DNA of 64,000 nt from Craterostigma plantagineum. Lineage: Eukaryota; Streptophyta; Magnoliopsida; Lamiales; Linderniaceae. The notes under the pieces are model-generated. The model had not been told where the DNA came from, did no database searches, and saw only the letters and a program-made list of their open reading frames with translations. Where the stretch lies: positions 7,130,001 through 7,194,000 of the forward strand of contig JAPQWV010000001.1 in assembly GCA_027422505.1 (NCBI GenBank). Direction: 5' to 3'. Shown one piece after another: positions 23,501 to 37,458 of this stretch. Within the stretch, counting starts at the first letter, position 1; each line of letters opens with the position of its first letter. The position numbers and the translations under genes are program-made.

Positions 23501-26500
23501 GATGAGATATGAAAAACTTGAAACATTTGATGCATAGATTACCTCCATCAGTCAAACTAACGTGTATTTCGCAGTGCAATAAATTCGAAACACGAATCGT
23601 GGGAAGAAGATAAATTTCCTTCTGCTCTTGCATTGCAAAAGATGAATTTCTATTCTCACGGCTATAACCGAAGTTATCAGGAGTTACAACAGGGATAGAC
23701 TTTGCAGCTGTTTGTATTAGGAAATGTACATCAGAAACAGCAGTATCTTCAGATTTAACAGTACATTTTGCACTGCTCAACGAATATTTGACAGTGCCAG
23801 CTGAAAAAGCCTTCCGCACTTGATAGCTTAATTTATCAAACAATCCTGATAAGCGACTGGGCTTTCCACCTTTGAGATTGTCTGACCAATCAACTGACAA
23901 GTTCTTGAAATCTTCTGGATAATCTTCAATATTGGGTCTAAACGAGAATGTATAGTTTCCTACAGATTAATTTGAACTTCGTAAATTAGAAAGGAAAGAG
24001 CAAATAACTCAACTACATTTCAGAAACAAAACGTTACAAAGATGTAGATACAAAATTGGCGAAAACCATACATTTTTTTAAAACAAAAGTACAACAGTTC
24101 TCTGCCAGAGACAAATGAACTGAAAGGTATTAATATGGGGCGTCACATAACCAATAACTACGAGAACAAAATGACATAAGCCAACAGACATTTCAGCTAT
24201 TGGTTTTCAAAAGAATACGTAAAGGTATAGCCAAACATATGCTTTTAAGAAGACAGAAGTCACTGGAATATTTGACACTTAACATAAGAACTTGATTTGA
24301 TGCACTGACACTAAAGTACATGTATAATTGAAGCAAGCCATACCAACACTAACAGATGCAAGTGCCTTTCTTTTTCCACCAGATGAATCTATTGCACCAA
24401 ATGACGTCATAGCATCGTCTATAGCATCACCAGCTCTTAACACCAGCAAAACACAATCATTCTCCTCATGCTGAGGCCTTTGGAAACGAAGCTCCATCGA
24501 GAAATCAGTTTCATTGTATATCTTAAGGAGAGGGGATACATGGATTGACAATCCATCCTGCAAATACCGCAAGGAAATAGGAGTTCAAATTTTTTTAAGA
24601 CAAAAGCACTATTCGTATCAATACCTGCATTAAATTGTCAGAAAATTTAGACTAATACCTCGATTCCTCTTGAAATTTCAACAACAATGAACGGTCCTGG
24701 AAATGATTTGGAGCCTGAACACAAACAATGGGAAATTTTGATAATTTAGGATATGAAAACTGTAGCTCAAGACGTGATCAAAGAATAATTAAAATAGTCC
24801 GATTTAATAATAATTATGTTCAATCTGTTGAATGACCACTTCACCTAAACCTTAGGGAGTGTAACATTTTTTCTTTATACTTATTTGTGTATTTAAGCCA
24901 ATTATGTGCAACAAAAACTCATACTCCCAACCGAAAGTCAGTCGCAGATGATATTACTATGCATGCAATCTATACAATTCATGCCAAGCTATATTTATTA
25001 TCGAGACAGCATAAGCATCACAAAGGCTACCACGTCTGAAAAGTAACATACAAGGAGGGAAGTATTTACCATGTGATGACAAAACCCGAGTCCTCCAAGC
25101 GAATTGTTGGGTTTCTGATAGTGAAAGACGAATTGGAGAAGTTGAAAGAGAACCAGATCGCACAAGTAATGAGAAAAAGGAAGCTTCTGGTGGTTGATTT
25201 GCGAGAGCTAGGTGCCTTGAAGTGTGCATAAGAATCAAAAGTCACATAAACAATGACCAGAACAGTTGAGGAAATCAAGATAGTGGTAATGTGAAAGTGA
25301 TTTACTGTAAGCAAGTTGTTCACTTCCTTGAAAAGTACTTTTGACAATGTATTTACAAGTTAAAGTCACGTGGGCATTTGAATATCTACAGATATATTAT
25401 AGTTAATTTAATTCTGAAATGCACTCCGATAGTTACAAAATATAATGACTGATATATATGTTTCATATAATTTTAACAGAAGAATACAAGGTCGCCATTC
25501 TATATATATAGAATGCATAATTCAAGCACAAACAAAACAGAGAACATTAAGATGAAAACCGAGCAAATCGAGGGTACCTCAAAAATATGGTAGATGACTG
25601 TCTTGCAGGAACTGATACATCTTGGTTATCGTAAAATTGGCAAATAACAGCCAATGCAGACTGATTATCAACCTGCATTTAAACACCCCAAAAAAAATTC
25701 CATTTATTCACATAAGACTACCGGTTTAAGCAGGAAGTGCTATGACATCACAGACCATTACCATTACCCTAAAACTGCTAGAGGACTTTGTAATTGGAAT
25801 TGATATATCAAGACTCAGAGAGGACTTACAGTAACAGGAAAGAACAAAAATTTTAAACTGAATCGCAGAATCTTCACATAAGGCCATATCAATAAGAGTA
25901 AATGGATAAAATACTTAATATAAAACGACCAACTTCCTGAGCAATATCAGGAAGTGCAGATTCAGACAAACTATTAGGAAAACTACAAGCCTCCCAGGTA
26001 TTGTGATTTTGGAGAAATACTTGAAAACTCATGAAATAAACCATGGAAGAACGTCATCTTGTCAAATGATAGACTGAGAAAAAGGAAAAGGTGATCCCAT
26101 AAAATCTCTCTAAAGGGCCAAAATTCTGTCAAACAAGAGTGGAAAATAATGTATACTGTATGGCAAAATAAAAATGTGAGACTGCAAGCCAAGAACTAGA
26201 CTCATGTAAAATATGGGGGATGCTAGGAAATCATGCAAAAAGACAAAAAAAAGAAAGAAAATCCCTCAGCCACTTGTTCAGAGGTTCACGGTTTACTACA
26301 ACAAAATTTGAACACGTGAAAAAAGGATATTGATGAGACAACAAACATGTGTCATGACAAGAAGGTTCAAGGTCTAAGACAAAACCATTGCACAAGAAAT
26401 AATCATAAAACTAGATGCGATGCGTCAAGACAATTAATCTTGCTATTTCATAGAATTCATATGCGTAATAAACAGTTCCACGAATTTATTGAAGAACCTT

Positions 26501-29500
26501 GCAGCAGTTGGCCAGAACAGTAGAACTTTTTACTGCATAAGGACCAGCCAAATCCAAATTGCCAATCACAAACAAAAGCGTATCCAACGAAAGCTCACTG
26601 ATTGTTACAGTAACCTGTCAATTTCAGAATTAAATTACCTTAAAGACGCGTTGAGTTCAAAGAAATCGAAATTATGAAAACATTACAAGAGACAACCTCT
26701 TTAATCATAGCATGTAAATGACTCGTTGCTCCTTGAGAAAAATTTTCTGGACCCCTGTTAAGAATCCTATGGCTGTAGAAAGTGCATAATTCAAGTGGTT
26801 GAATAAATTCCTTCCTGTAGTGTCAATGAGTGAATACAAATGAAGGCATCATATCACCTAGAATGTGCAACAACGAACAGCTACTATCAGAGATGAAGAA
26901 AACTCAGTTAAATAACAATTACCATGAGTTATGTTGCGCATCAAAGTAACACAATATAATTTCAGACTTGTTCATAATCCTGACTTTTGACTTTGCTAAT
27001 ATTTGAATTAGAGTTTGATCGGGAATGATCGATCCCTGGAGAAGTGGAAACTTCTCTTCAATACCAGAAAGCTCGTGAACAATTGTCAGAGTAACCTTGG
27101 CTCCTGTAAGTGTGATCCCCAACGGGTATTCATTTCCCTTAAACTCTACTATACCGGTGGTATTTATATCATCGGCGCTGGGGCTGGATTGCCTCTCCGT
27201 TACATGCCTATGTCGCAGCAATTTATTATCAACTGGACCACGATTATCAAACACTTTCCACTTTAATAGATTTCCTGGTTTGCTAACAAATTCAAGGACA
27301 CTATCTGCAAAAGCCACCGCAAAGTCATTCTTTTTGTTCACAAGGTGGAATGTTCTTCTGAATAGAGATGTTGAAGCTTCTGACTCAGCTGCACCATCAT
27401 ATGCATCATGTTTTGAGGGAAGCATTGTCCACAGTGCAGCTCCACTGTCGGTGGTACAAGAAATGCCAACAAGCCTTGATTTTGGGAGGCTATTCAGACG
27501 CAGAGGTTCTCCAGAACTATCTCTAGCATACAATGAAATCAGGGAAAAATACTGAGATTGCGACTCCCATCTCCTTGCCTTATGATGCTTCACCTGAACA
27601 AGCATTTGGCAAATATTCTCAACAATTTTAGTTTCAGATCCATTGGGAAGTAGAATGAAAAATGCTGGGTCATAATCAAATCCTCAAATCGATGAATGGG
27701 GAGAAAAAGAATGAAGTTCAACGAATTATCACAGTGCTGCATAAGATTATGAAACAATAGACAAAGTGGCAGTTACTGTCAATCACTAGACAACAAAGAT
27801 AGTTGAAATCCTTCTTCATTACTAGGCTACACTTGTACAGATAACACAAAAAAAACAGAGGAGTGCTCGCAAATGGCGAAAAAGGGTGAGTCACAACTAG
27901 TCGATTATTGTAAAGCCCACCAACTCAGACAGCATAAAAAACGATGAACTATGGGCCTGACGGACCATGATGCATATTATTACATAAGGCAGTTGTCTAA
28001 GACAACACGGTCGGTAATATCTCATCAATAGTCATTTTATATCACTATCCACAGCGAAGTATACTAAAATTTATTCAACGAAGTACAAAATTTCAGAAAG
28101 ATTAACATTTCAACGATCTTACTCTGAAAAGAGCCCGCTCTCCTGCCAATGAATAATGGAGAACCCCAGATATATCGTATCTATTACTTGTGTTTTCAAC
28201 GGCAATGTACATGTGTTGATCAATATCTTGTATCGCAACAATAGTCCCTGTGAAAGATAGATGGATGTGGTAGCTGAAATTTGACGAACACTGGTCTATT
28301 ACTAAGAAATTGCTATCGCATACCATCAGCAACCATTTCCTCAATGTTCCCTGCAGGGCCCTGATCATACGATGCACCAGTGGATTCTGGTCGAGATTTA
28401 CCTTCTAAGGTCAAAGCCTTAGAAATAGAGTCAAAGGCAGAACATGCCATCTGATGCAACAGAATGATATATAAGAGCACATGACATAAAGCATATCACA
28501 GAAAGCAAAAGGATGGAGCACAAAAAGTTATTTAGTAAAATGTTGACCACAAAGCTTTCCACGACGGATCAGATGCGAAACCAAGTCGAACCTCTAGGAA
28601 CTATTTCCAGATGCCTCTAATATCCACAATTAATAATTCTATGCAGAAGGAACGAGAACATTGAAGAATTCGCCTTGGAACAGAATATCTAATTTCCATC
28701 TTCGTCCCGCATATCAACCATATATTTTATTTACAGCAAAATAGCGAGGCCGATCAGGATATTATGAATTAAGTCATTTTCTGCAAATATCTAGGGATTT
28801 TCAGCTCACATCAAGACACTGCTAAATGGGTGAACTTCAGAGTCAGATGATATTTGCCAATGAAATCAGTTTACCTTTATTTCAGAAAGTGATATGGTCA
28901 TATCAAATCCTGAAATAGAACCACTCCCAAACCAAATGCTTGAGCATGAAGATATAGTGTGGTCACTACTGGCAGGACTGTCAACAGCCAAAAAACATTG
29001 CAGATCTTTCAATAAATAATACTGCGGACTTCTGTGTAATATCTTTTCTGCTGGTCCACTCCTGCAATCATCACAAGAAGCCTGTGGCGATATTGAGCGA
29101 CTTGATCCACTCAACTCGGAAGAAAACAAATGAATCGAATCTTTATCCTGAAAAAGGCAGACAATCTACCTTCTAAAACTTTGACTACAAGCTATCATTG
29201 ACGACAAGGAGAGAAATGAACTTCAGTACCTGACCTCCATGGTTCAGTCCACGAATGAACTGAGAAAGAAAAGAGAATCTGGAAACACTGACCGAAAGTT
29301 TTCTTGATGCACTTTCCAATTTAAATTCCAAATGGAAGTCGACCTCAAACGTAAGTTCTTGAAATCTGTCTGCAACGTAAATTAACAGGGTTATAATAAA
29401 TTACGATGTTGTTCAACTTCAGAGTTAAAATGCTGGTATCATACCAAACTCATCTGTTGCCACAATAACGAGGGACGGATGCAACAGCCTCACAGATAAT

Positions 29501-32500
29501 GCCTCCATATGATCCCAGATACCAGGTTGTTGGTCTAGAGGAATATCTAAACTAGGACGACCAACTGGTTCCCCAATACTTCGAGCAATTGAAACAGACT
29601 CAGACGATCTACTCGATGGAAAAAGTTCTGAGATCGAGTAACGGTACAAAGTAAAGCATTCAAGCAGCATCGCTATGGCTTTTACTTCAAGTAACACAGA
29701 ACCACCCTGTTATAAGCATCACAATAAGATCAAGTGAAATACTGAAATATCATCTCCATTTATGTTTAAGGTGGTATGGCTGGAGTTTCAATTTTCATGC
29801 ATGATCAAGATCCTAAAAGAGAAAGAGGCATAGCACCTTGGATTCACAAGATACTTTCTGGAATTCTCCACCAACAGAAATAGATGCATTCAGTTCCTCA
29901 AATCGATTTTCATCAGCTAAAATGTTCTTTAGTTGGGATCCAGTCAAATAAATTCGAGAAACAGCAATCCTTGTAAATAACCAATGCTCCTTCAGATTTT
30001 CTGTTTCCATGATTGACAAGGTTTCACGTCCCACTGGGGATGTAGCGTGACTAATGTATTCTTTGGCTCCAACAAGAAACAAGCATATACACAATTTGAT
30101 TTGAGATATAGATGCTTCAGCCAGGAAATTTGAAGAACATAGTATATTTTTTGACTCAGATTTAACAGAATGTCCATCAAGTTCACTCGAAGCTTTCAAA
30201 ACGACACATCGTAGTCCCTTTATATCAACCGAAACTTCCGTATTTTGTCGTTCAAAAGCAATATCCAGTTTTCCCATCTTAACAGAGATGTAAATACCTT
30301 TGGCAGATTGGTCATGCATGACTGATGGGCTGCCATTATCACCATCAACAGTTGGTACTATCTTATGGATCTCAACTCTAAAGCTTCTCCTGGAATTATG
30401 AAGAACAATATCAGACGACTTAAGCTCAAACATGCTGTTGACTTTCAGATGAGTTTCTGTCATAACTGATGCTTGTTGAGTCCTATAATATGGTGTCTGC
30501 GGACACTCGTTGCTCGATACTTCTTCATATCTCATATTATCACCAGCTTTACCCCAGGCAAAGGACAGTGAATCATGCAATACTTCAAAACATATCTGCA
30601 ATAAAGAAAACAATTTTTTTCAAACCTTGAGTAGTAAGATTGGGGAAATAAAATTTAACCTTACTCTGTGATTATCTGATGATCACTGTGGCAGGTTTAT
30701 ATCATATGTTGCCATTTGCTAGAAATTGATAAATAAGTGATGAGCACAGCAGGTATACTTTGAAGAATTTTCTGACGATTAGAATTAAGAGAAAAAAAAA
30801 ATAAACTCAGCTACCCAAAAGTGTGTACTATAAGAATGTCCCAGAAGACAGCTCGAAATAGTTCCTCATGAACATGCCATAAAAAATTGACTGAACCAAA
30901 GTTGGTATACCGTCCATGAAGCAATATGTAATATAATAAAAAATCACCTTCGCTAAAACGGACAACTCATCAAGGAATATTAATGTGGAAATGCCATCAG
31001 CAACCACAAAGAACGTCACCGAGGAAGCAACCACCGATGAGCCGAATGAGTAGGCAGCCCTCCTGTTAAGGAAAAGGAAATAAGTCAGAGTCGAAGATAG
31101 CCACATCGAAAGGTATTCTGACATTCGCAAAAACCAGCATCTACAAGACCAGAATTACATGATTGTCAATGGCCAGATACAGGATCACAAAATTCACAAA
31201 AGCTATGATCCAGTAAATCATGTCTATAACTTCATATAACTTTCCAAAACATGAGTTTTTCACTTCAGCAGTTCTTTAACAAATCAGCTTACCGTGGCAA
31301 AGGACTTGCGAGCTACCCAATACTATATACACCTGATGAGGCAAATGAAAGAGATACTCTAGAGAAACGTTATGCTAAATTACCTTCATTGCTAGACCCT
31401 AACATAATATTACACTTCTCACAGGTACAAAGGACGCTAATTGAACGTAAAGTGAGGCATAAATTAATTTTAAGTAGCAAACCCTTATCACTAATGAAGC
31501 CTCAAAGACAACTCAACCAAATCAAACAAGAAGTTTAATCATGAACCAAAAAACGCATCAAGCTGAAAGTGGAACCACAAAATTAAAAGCAAGGGAAAAA
31601 TATCACCTTATACATTGAAGTTGTGCGATTATAGGCCTTAATTCCACTATTTTGAAATCTGGATTCTCAAAAGTTCCATCTAAGGATGCCTTCAGTACAC
31701 CAATTTTCATAAATGCATGGAGTGAAATCTGCTCCTGACAGCCATAGCCTTCATTATACGATTCAGGGATACAAATTTCTGATGGTATGTTAAGCTCAGG
31801 GAAACCTGACCCTCTATTGTGTTCAGCATAGTCTTCATCCACTAATCTAACATTGTCTTCTGCATTTGGTGACACCAGAAGTTCCACGTTACCGATTTCA
31901 AATGAGACATTCGTAAAAGTATGACGAATGTCTCTAGATTTGGCACCAATCTGATCATTTGACATAGATAGATGAATACATGGACCAGCTATGAGTGCAC
32001 CAATTTCGACATGCTTCTCAGGAATGGTTCTGATAAATTTTCTCTCCATCTCGCTAGCATATAACTCTGACTTACTTTTCCAATCCCTTACAACATGATC
32101 TTGAATGACAGGAGTGGTGGGAATATCATTTTTCCTGCTTCCGCCATACAAAGCATATTGAGTTTGATTAAGAAGTACGACAATTGACAGGAGAGAATAG
32201 TAATCCAAATTGAAGTTCAATTTTCCAACGACCAAGCTACATTTCTGGGGGCAGGAACTAGGACCACCATGGCAATGAGATGCTAAACAGCTCGTTACCT
32301 CACAGAGAATCCATGGCGAGAACATCGCAGTACTTTCTGCTTGATCCTTCAAATAAGAATCCACCCAATTCAACCACAGCTCACGTAGAAGATGGTCTAT
32401 GCTAGTAACTGAAGTTTTACAAATGTGATCGGTATTATCACTATCAATGCCTTGAGGAAAGTAAAATGAATCTGCAGGATTGCTCCTCACAATAATCTCC

Positions 32501-34586
32501 TGACCATGAATTTCTTTATGCCAGTATTCTTTCAAGTTACTATTTGATCTGGGTTTTGTAGTAGAGAATGATAGAACATTCAAGCACCCAACTGATACAG
32601 CAGAACTCTGTCCAGTTATACTTTCAAAGTATCTAAAGATCACTGAGTTCACGCAAAGCTTGAAACCAAGCAACCCTTGGTATGAAATCATCCTATCAGA
32701 GGCCATCTTACCAACAGAAGGCTGTACGGCACTGGCGGGAGTAACATTTATTGATATTTCTTGGAATTCAAAATAGATGCATGTCTGAAGAGCAAGATCA
32801 TTGTCAACATCGCCAACATATCGCCTGGTCTTAACTAAAAGGAGTATATTCAGAATGAAGACAAAACAGCTACTAATCATTCTCCAAATATTCACGAGTA
32901 GTTGCCGCACGTTTGAAAATTGCTTACTTGTTATGAAATCATCAGACAACTCCCTTTGACCAGTTCTAGTTCTGTAGCGAATTATTCTGCGTGCAGCCGC
33001 AATGGCCTCTGGAGGAAGACCATTCTCAACTTCGGAAATCAGTTTCCACTGGGACTTAATAAAACACAAAGTCCTGCTATCCCAAAACATCATGGAAGCT
33101 GATTTTTTCATTTTATCCTGGTAGGGATATCCAACTAGCACGAGTAAAAACTGATAGGCATTAATGTACCGGGTCCACAAACAAACAACCCAAGCTACTT
33201 TAATAAATGACCTTTTAGAAGTTCGGAGCAGAGAACTAAGTTTGGTTGACACTATGCTCCATAGCTGCCTTCCAGGTCTAGGATGAATAGGTTTCTGGGG
33301 GATGAGTTCATATACCGATAATGCGCGAGAGAGTTCTTCAGGGGAAAGTAAAATATGTACAGCTGGGACACGAACACAAATGGTCATGGAGTGAAGATGA
33401 CTAATATCCATTACAGCAGACATACTTGTCGCAGGAAGGATACAGCTGGTACGATTGTCGATGTTCAAACTGATCTCATAACGGTCAACATCAATATCAA
33501 ATGAACTTGTTCTACGAGACGTAGCAAAGGAAACAAAAAAATCTACAAGGAAAGATCTGTTCACCACATTTCTCGACGCAGCTACAATTTTTCTTGCATA
33601 CATTGAGCATGAGATGGAATCCCGTGGCCTAGAAGATTTTATAATCACGTGAACATCGTGCAATTCCAAGAGACAATGCCTGAACACAGTTCTAAGTATC
33701 GATGTTCCCCAAGACTCAGGGGTGATGTCTATAATCTTGTTAACAGCATCGTGCAAAGCACATCCCTGAAACAAATAATTGAAAGTAACACATACTGTAA
33801 TACAACACCAAACCTGAGAATCATGGTTATTCTCGATCGAGAAATTTTCTCAGCTATTACATTTACAGTTCAATCCAATTGGCTTTTCAGTTTTCTACTG
33901 CTAAAACTATTCATGAACCACACTATGAAACCTCATCAAATTGAGAATCATGAGACTCCTACGCATGTCATATTATAGAAACAAATCTATTCATGTAAAA
34001 CCACCACGTATCTAACAAGCTCCTCTCACTAAACTCTTCCAGGTACATGATCAATGAGAAACAAACAGCTTAGAACTCAATAATATCCACCCATAAAACC
34101 AACATAATTAGAGTCGGAGAACCTATAATTACCTCAGGATCAATCTCACAAAGCAAGCTATACCTTTCCTCCACCGTCGTGTCCCTTGTCCTACGCCTCC
34201 ACGCATCCTCCTTTTCTCTTCAAGAAAAAACACAAACACCGAATATTTCAGCCCGCGCGTAAAATACATAAAACTTCGACAAACAAATAACTAAAAACTA
34301 CTAACCCAACGGAAAGGACGACGCGAAGACCTCGGACCACCAGCGTGAACGCAGCGGAAGAGAGCGGAGAGAACTTCAAGCTCAACTCATCAACCGTAAC
34401 TTCCTTGAAGCAGACTCTCGACGGATCGTCGAGCAATTCGTTCAGCGCCGAAACGTTGAAGGCGAAGTTCAGTAGCTGTCCAGTGGAACCAAACAGCCCG
34501 AGCTTCAGCTGAATGTCCGGGTCGTGATGGAGCCATGGAGATATCAGAGATAAGAGACGGCGCCTGATCAAATTGCTGGGGAACAT
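16600..34586 (-). CDS. VPS13: VPS13-family bridge-like lipid transfer protein (37 exons)
   Basis: Exons can be traced from 34586 to the stop at 16600. The first are 34306-34586, 34133-34217 and the very large 31607-33765; the last are 17351-17434, 17060-17194 and 16600-16959. The 37 exons I placed all join in phase with GT-AG introns, giving about 3,100 residues, the normal family size. The N-terminus (MFPSNLIRRRLLSLISPWL, then VDELSLKFS and VVRGLRVVLSVG) is a chorein domain. The middle contains the VAB/SHR-binding region (around 21699-24557). The C-terminus has YAMRAIYIAKGSPLLPPAF, SLDVFFDPSSGL and EWRIGPTILTLCEHLF, hallmark plant VPS13 sequences. These proteins form hydrophobic grooves that carry lipids at membrane contact sites. 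The N-terminus recalls the divergent At3g50380-type paralogue. The gene appears intact. Confidence 0.93.
20212..20440. repeat. MITE-like sequence in a VPS13 intron
   Basis: The block starts TAGTGCTCGTTTGGTTGAC, resembling terminal repeats of hAT-type plant MITEs. It contains a perfect 17-bp stem, GGGTTTAAATAAACACA and its complement, at 20314-20357. The complementary outer terminus is not intact, so this is a degenerate copy. It lies in the roughly 1.05 kb intron between 20005 and 21062. Confidence 0.45.
20551..20664. repeat. TA microsatellite and short minisatellite in a VPS13 intron
   Basis: Long (TA)n runs alternate with copies of CTTACACTTAGG, repeated about three times. It is in the same intron as the MITE-like block and has no coding meaning. 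Confidence 0.9.
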
Positions 34587-34775
34587 CTGTGCTATCTCCC
34601 TTCGTAAAGCATCGTCATGCGTATTGATTGTTCGAGAAAATGACGCAACTGTTCAGTTGACAAAGAAATGTGCAGTGATTTTGTTTTGTTTTAGAGGGGA
34701 TCGAGTTTTCTTGTAACGAAGGACAACTGGCAATGGCAGATGCGATTTTGTGTCATCCGTTTGATTAAATTGGAA

Positions 34776-34783
34776 TTTATTTA
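34776..34783. repeat. Target-site duplication, left, of the MULE
   Basis: TTTATTTA is repeated at 39598-39605. Extending to nine bases gives one mismatch (C versus T), compatible with the 8-9 bp duplications of Mutator-like elements. The right copy merges into an (ATTT)n run, so the match is weaker evidence than it looks. Confidence 0.5.
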
Positions 34784-35330
34784 CTGAATTACTATTCACC
34801 GCCTCCTAAAGGGCTGGAAAAAGACGTTTTTGCCCTTTTCAATAAATATTTTTATTTAAAGCTCTTTTCAGTACAACACTTTCCATATCGCAATCACACA
34901 TCCAAATCAGACGCAAAAAAAAAAAAACCTCAAATCGCAGTGGATCGACGACAGGGGAAGGGAAAGAGCAAAGGAAAGGGTATATTCGCACGACTGGTAA
35001 GGCAAATTCTCGTAAAATTCATTCGTACGTAGATGAATTATCGAACATGGATTGAAATCGCTTGAAAAAAGTCCCAGCCGAACACAATTTTCGGCCATTT
35101 CAGACGGGGCCGAAAAATATTTTGGCCCGCACATGGCACAGCTGAAAATGATTTTCGGCTGTGACTTGTGGGGGCTGAAAAAAATTTTCGGCCCTGCATG
35201 AGGGAACCGAAAATGTTGTTCGGCCGGCGCTGTTCCGGCCGAAATCGTAAATCGGCCGGAACTGCGACGGCCGAAAATACATTTCGGCCGCCTGTAGGGA
35301 CGGCCGAAAATACTGTTCGATCATTTGATT
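34784..35330 (+). repeat. Left long terminal inverted repeat of the MULE
   Basis: The outer part contains AAAGGGCTGGAAAAAGACG and a GACTGGTAAGGCAAATT segment, both present inverted at the right end. The inner part (about 35095-35325) is an array of roughly six palindromic units of the form GGCCGAAA-N(4-8)-TTTCGGCC. Confidence 0.85.
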
Positions 35331-35344
35331 TTTTTTTTTTTGCA

Positions 35345-37408
35345 GACGAGGAGAGGGAAATCCACATCTCGGAGGATTTTTATCGGCGACGGGGTAAACT
35401 ACAGTGAGCATTTTCGCGGAGGAGGACGATTTCCGACCGACGTCGAAGCCATTAACTGGGCGAAAGGCGTCGCTATTGCTCTTGGTTTCGAGATGATTAT
35501 TTCATCGCATAAGAAATGCGGTACGAAAAAATTGATTAGATGTTCTCGCGGAGAACGTTATAGAGGCAACGAGGATGAATTGGAGAGGGCTTCGAAGCCT
35601 AACAAGTGCAGGTGTCCGTTTGTAGTCATAGCCCATGAGGATTCAATTACGAGGGAATGGTACATTCGTACGGGTCCACCTGAGAAATCCATGCACAATC
35701 ACCCTCTGATACAGTATCCCGAGGGACACCGCCAGACGGGTGGGTTAAGTAGCCAGGCAAAGAAGATCGTAGAGGAAATGACTGTTGCGCAAGCGAAACC
35801 AGCTCATATCCTCTCATCAGTGAGGGCTCGACACGCAGAAGATAACGCGACGATCAGACATATATATAATTTCAGAGCTCTTCTGAAGAAGGACTATTCT
35901 GAGGGCCGAGACGTGGTGAGCCAGTTGATGCACCAGGCGACACAGGCCGAATATTATGTTCAAGCCCTGGGAGACGACGAGACAAATGCGCTGACACATG
36001 TTTTTCTCGCACACCCGGACTCACTCGCACTGGTGAGGACGTATCCGTACTTCATTGGCATTGACTCTACATACAAGACCAATAGGTACAAGATGCCTCT
36101 AGTTGAGACTACAGGGATGACTCCCTGTAATCACAACTTCCTGTGTGGGTTTGCCGTTATGGAGGACGAGACAGAGAGAAGTTATTGATGGGTCTTGAAT
36201 TCTCTTCGGAATATTCTGGGTCCAGGTGTCGAGCCTTCGGCGATTGTGACTGATCGTGAGTTGGGCCTTCTTCGATCCGTAGCAGATGGTATTTCCGCAT
36301 TCTCACCATCTGTTGTGCACGTGGCATATCTATAAAGACGTGGAGAACAGAGTTTATTGGCTGACAGGGAAGAACAAAAGGACCGCAACTCACTTTACGC
36401 ATAAGGCCTGGAAAGCAGTCGTGGAAGCTCCGACGATAGACGCATACGAGCAGGCATTGACTGACATGTCACTGCGTTGGGTAGCCGACTCCGCTATCGT
36501 CCAATACGTTGAGCAGACATGGTTGGTGCATAAGGAGAAGTTCGTCAAAGCTTGGACGAACCAGGTGCTTCATTTCGGGAACACCACTACATGTTGTGTG
36601 GAGAGTGCTCACAGCGAGCTGAAGCAATGGCCGAACTCGGCCACTGGGTCTCTTGACACCGTGTGGGTGAAGGTGCATGAGCAGATTCACAACCAACTGA
36701 ATCGCATCCAAAAGGTAAATTAAATATTATTACGTGCCAACGAAATCATTATCAAATACTTTTTTATGTTGACATGCAGACACTGGAAGAGTCTCGCTCG
36801 AAACGTCCTATTGGGAACTCAAGATTTCCATTCCACACGATATTGTACAGAGTTTCACACCATGCAATATCGATAATGGGAACGGAGTTGAGGCATGCCA
36901 AAGAGTTGTCGGATGAGGTTTATCCGCGTGCTGATGTATGGTACGACGTACGCACGAGCTCCCATGTGCATGCGAGCTTCAGCAATGTGTCGACAACAAC
37001 TACCCAGTTGCTGCAGACTATTTGCACGACTTCTGGAGGACACTCACGATCGGCGAGGGAGTAACTCCCGATATTTCTGATCGGGATTACTTATACGACC
37101 TCGTGCGTTAGGCAGAAGGCTGCGATCCCGCCGTTATGCGTGGCCTCCATCGAGTCGTTCACGAGCATCTCAATCCCGACGCCCATGAGTGGGATGAGCC
37201 TGTTGTTAAGACGTCTGTAAAAGGTCGGCTGAAGAAAAAAAACTCGACGAAGCGGGATCGAAGTGCTTGGGAGTACGCGATCCCAAGGGGTGGACGCAGC
37301 GGAGGGCGCAACAGTACCAGTCGTAGCGGCCAGGGTCGTACGTCATCTTCGTCAGCAAAGCGGTCTCGATCTACTACGGAAATGGGTACTACTATCTTTT
37401 ACTCGTAA
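35345..37408 (+). pseudogene. MULE transposase (MudrA/FAR1 type), broken
   Basis: An exon after a TTTTGCAG acceptor encodes a FAR1-type DNA-binding domain (KCRCPFVV and MHNHPL zinc ligands), then the MULE DDE core: first Asp in FIGIDSTYKTN, second in IVTDRELGL, and the Glu in the CVESAHSELK segment. An intron at 36715-36779 follows, then a SWIM-like zinc region (CELQQC) and a Ser/Arg-rich tail. Lesions: in-frame TGA at 36186, a frameshift near 36290-36310, disturbed frame near 36940-36990, and TAG near 37109. The catalytic triad is still visible across the broken frames, but no full-length protein can be made. A donor near 37388 and acceptor at 37458 suggest that the OTU domain was originally spliced on as the C-terminus. 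Confidence 0.88.
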
Positions 37409-37458
37409 ATTTGTTCAAATACGGGTGCACATCTAATCCTGAAAAATGCGTTCTACAG

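Noticed and set aside
35038..35411. Antisense ORFs with repeated FSAV/FGR-like peptides at the MULE ends
   Set aside because: They are translations of the CGGCCGAAA array; the same pattern appears at 38905-39168 in the other inverted repeat.
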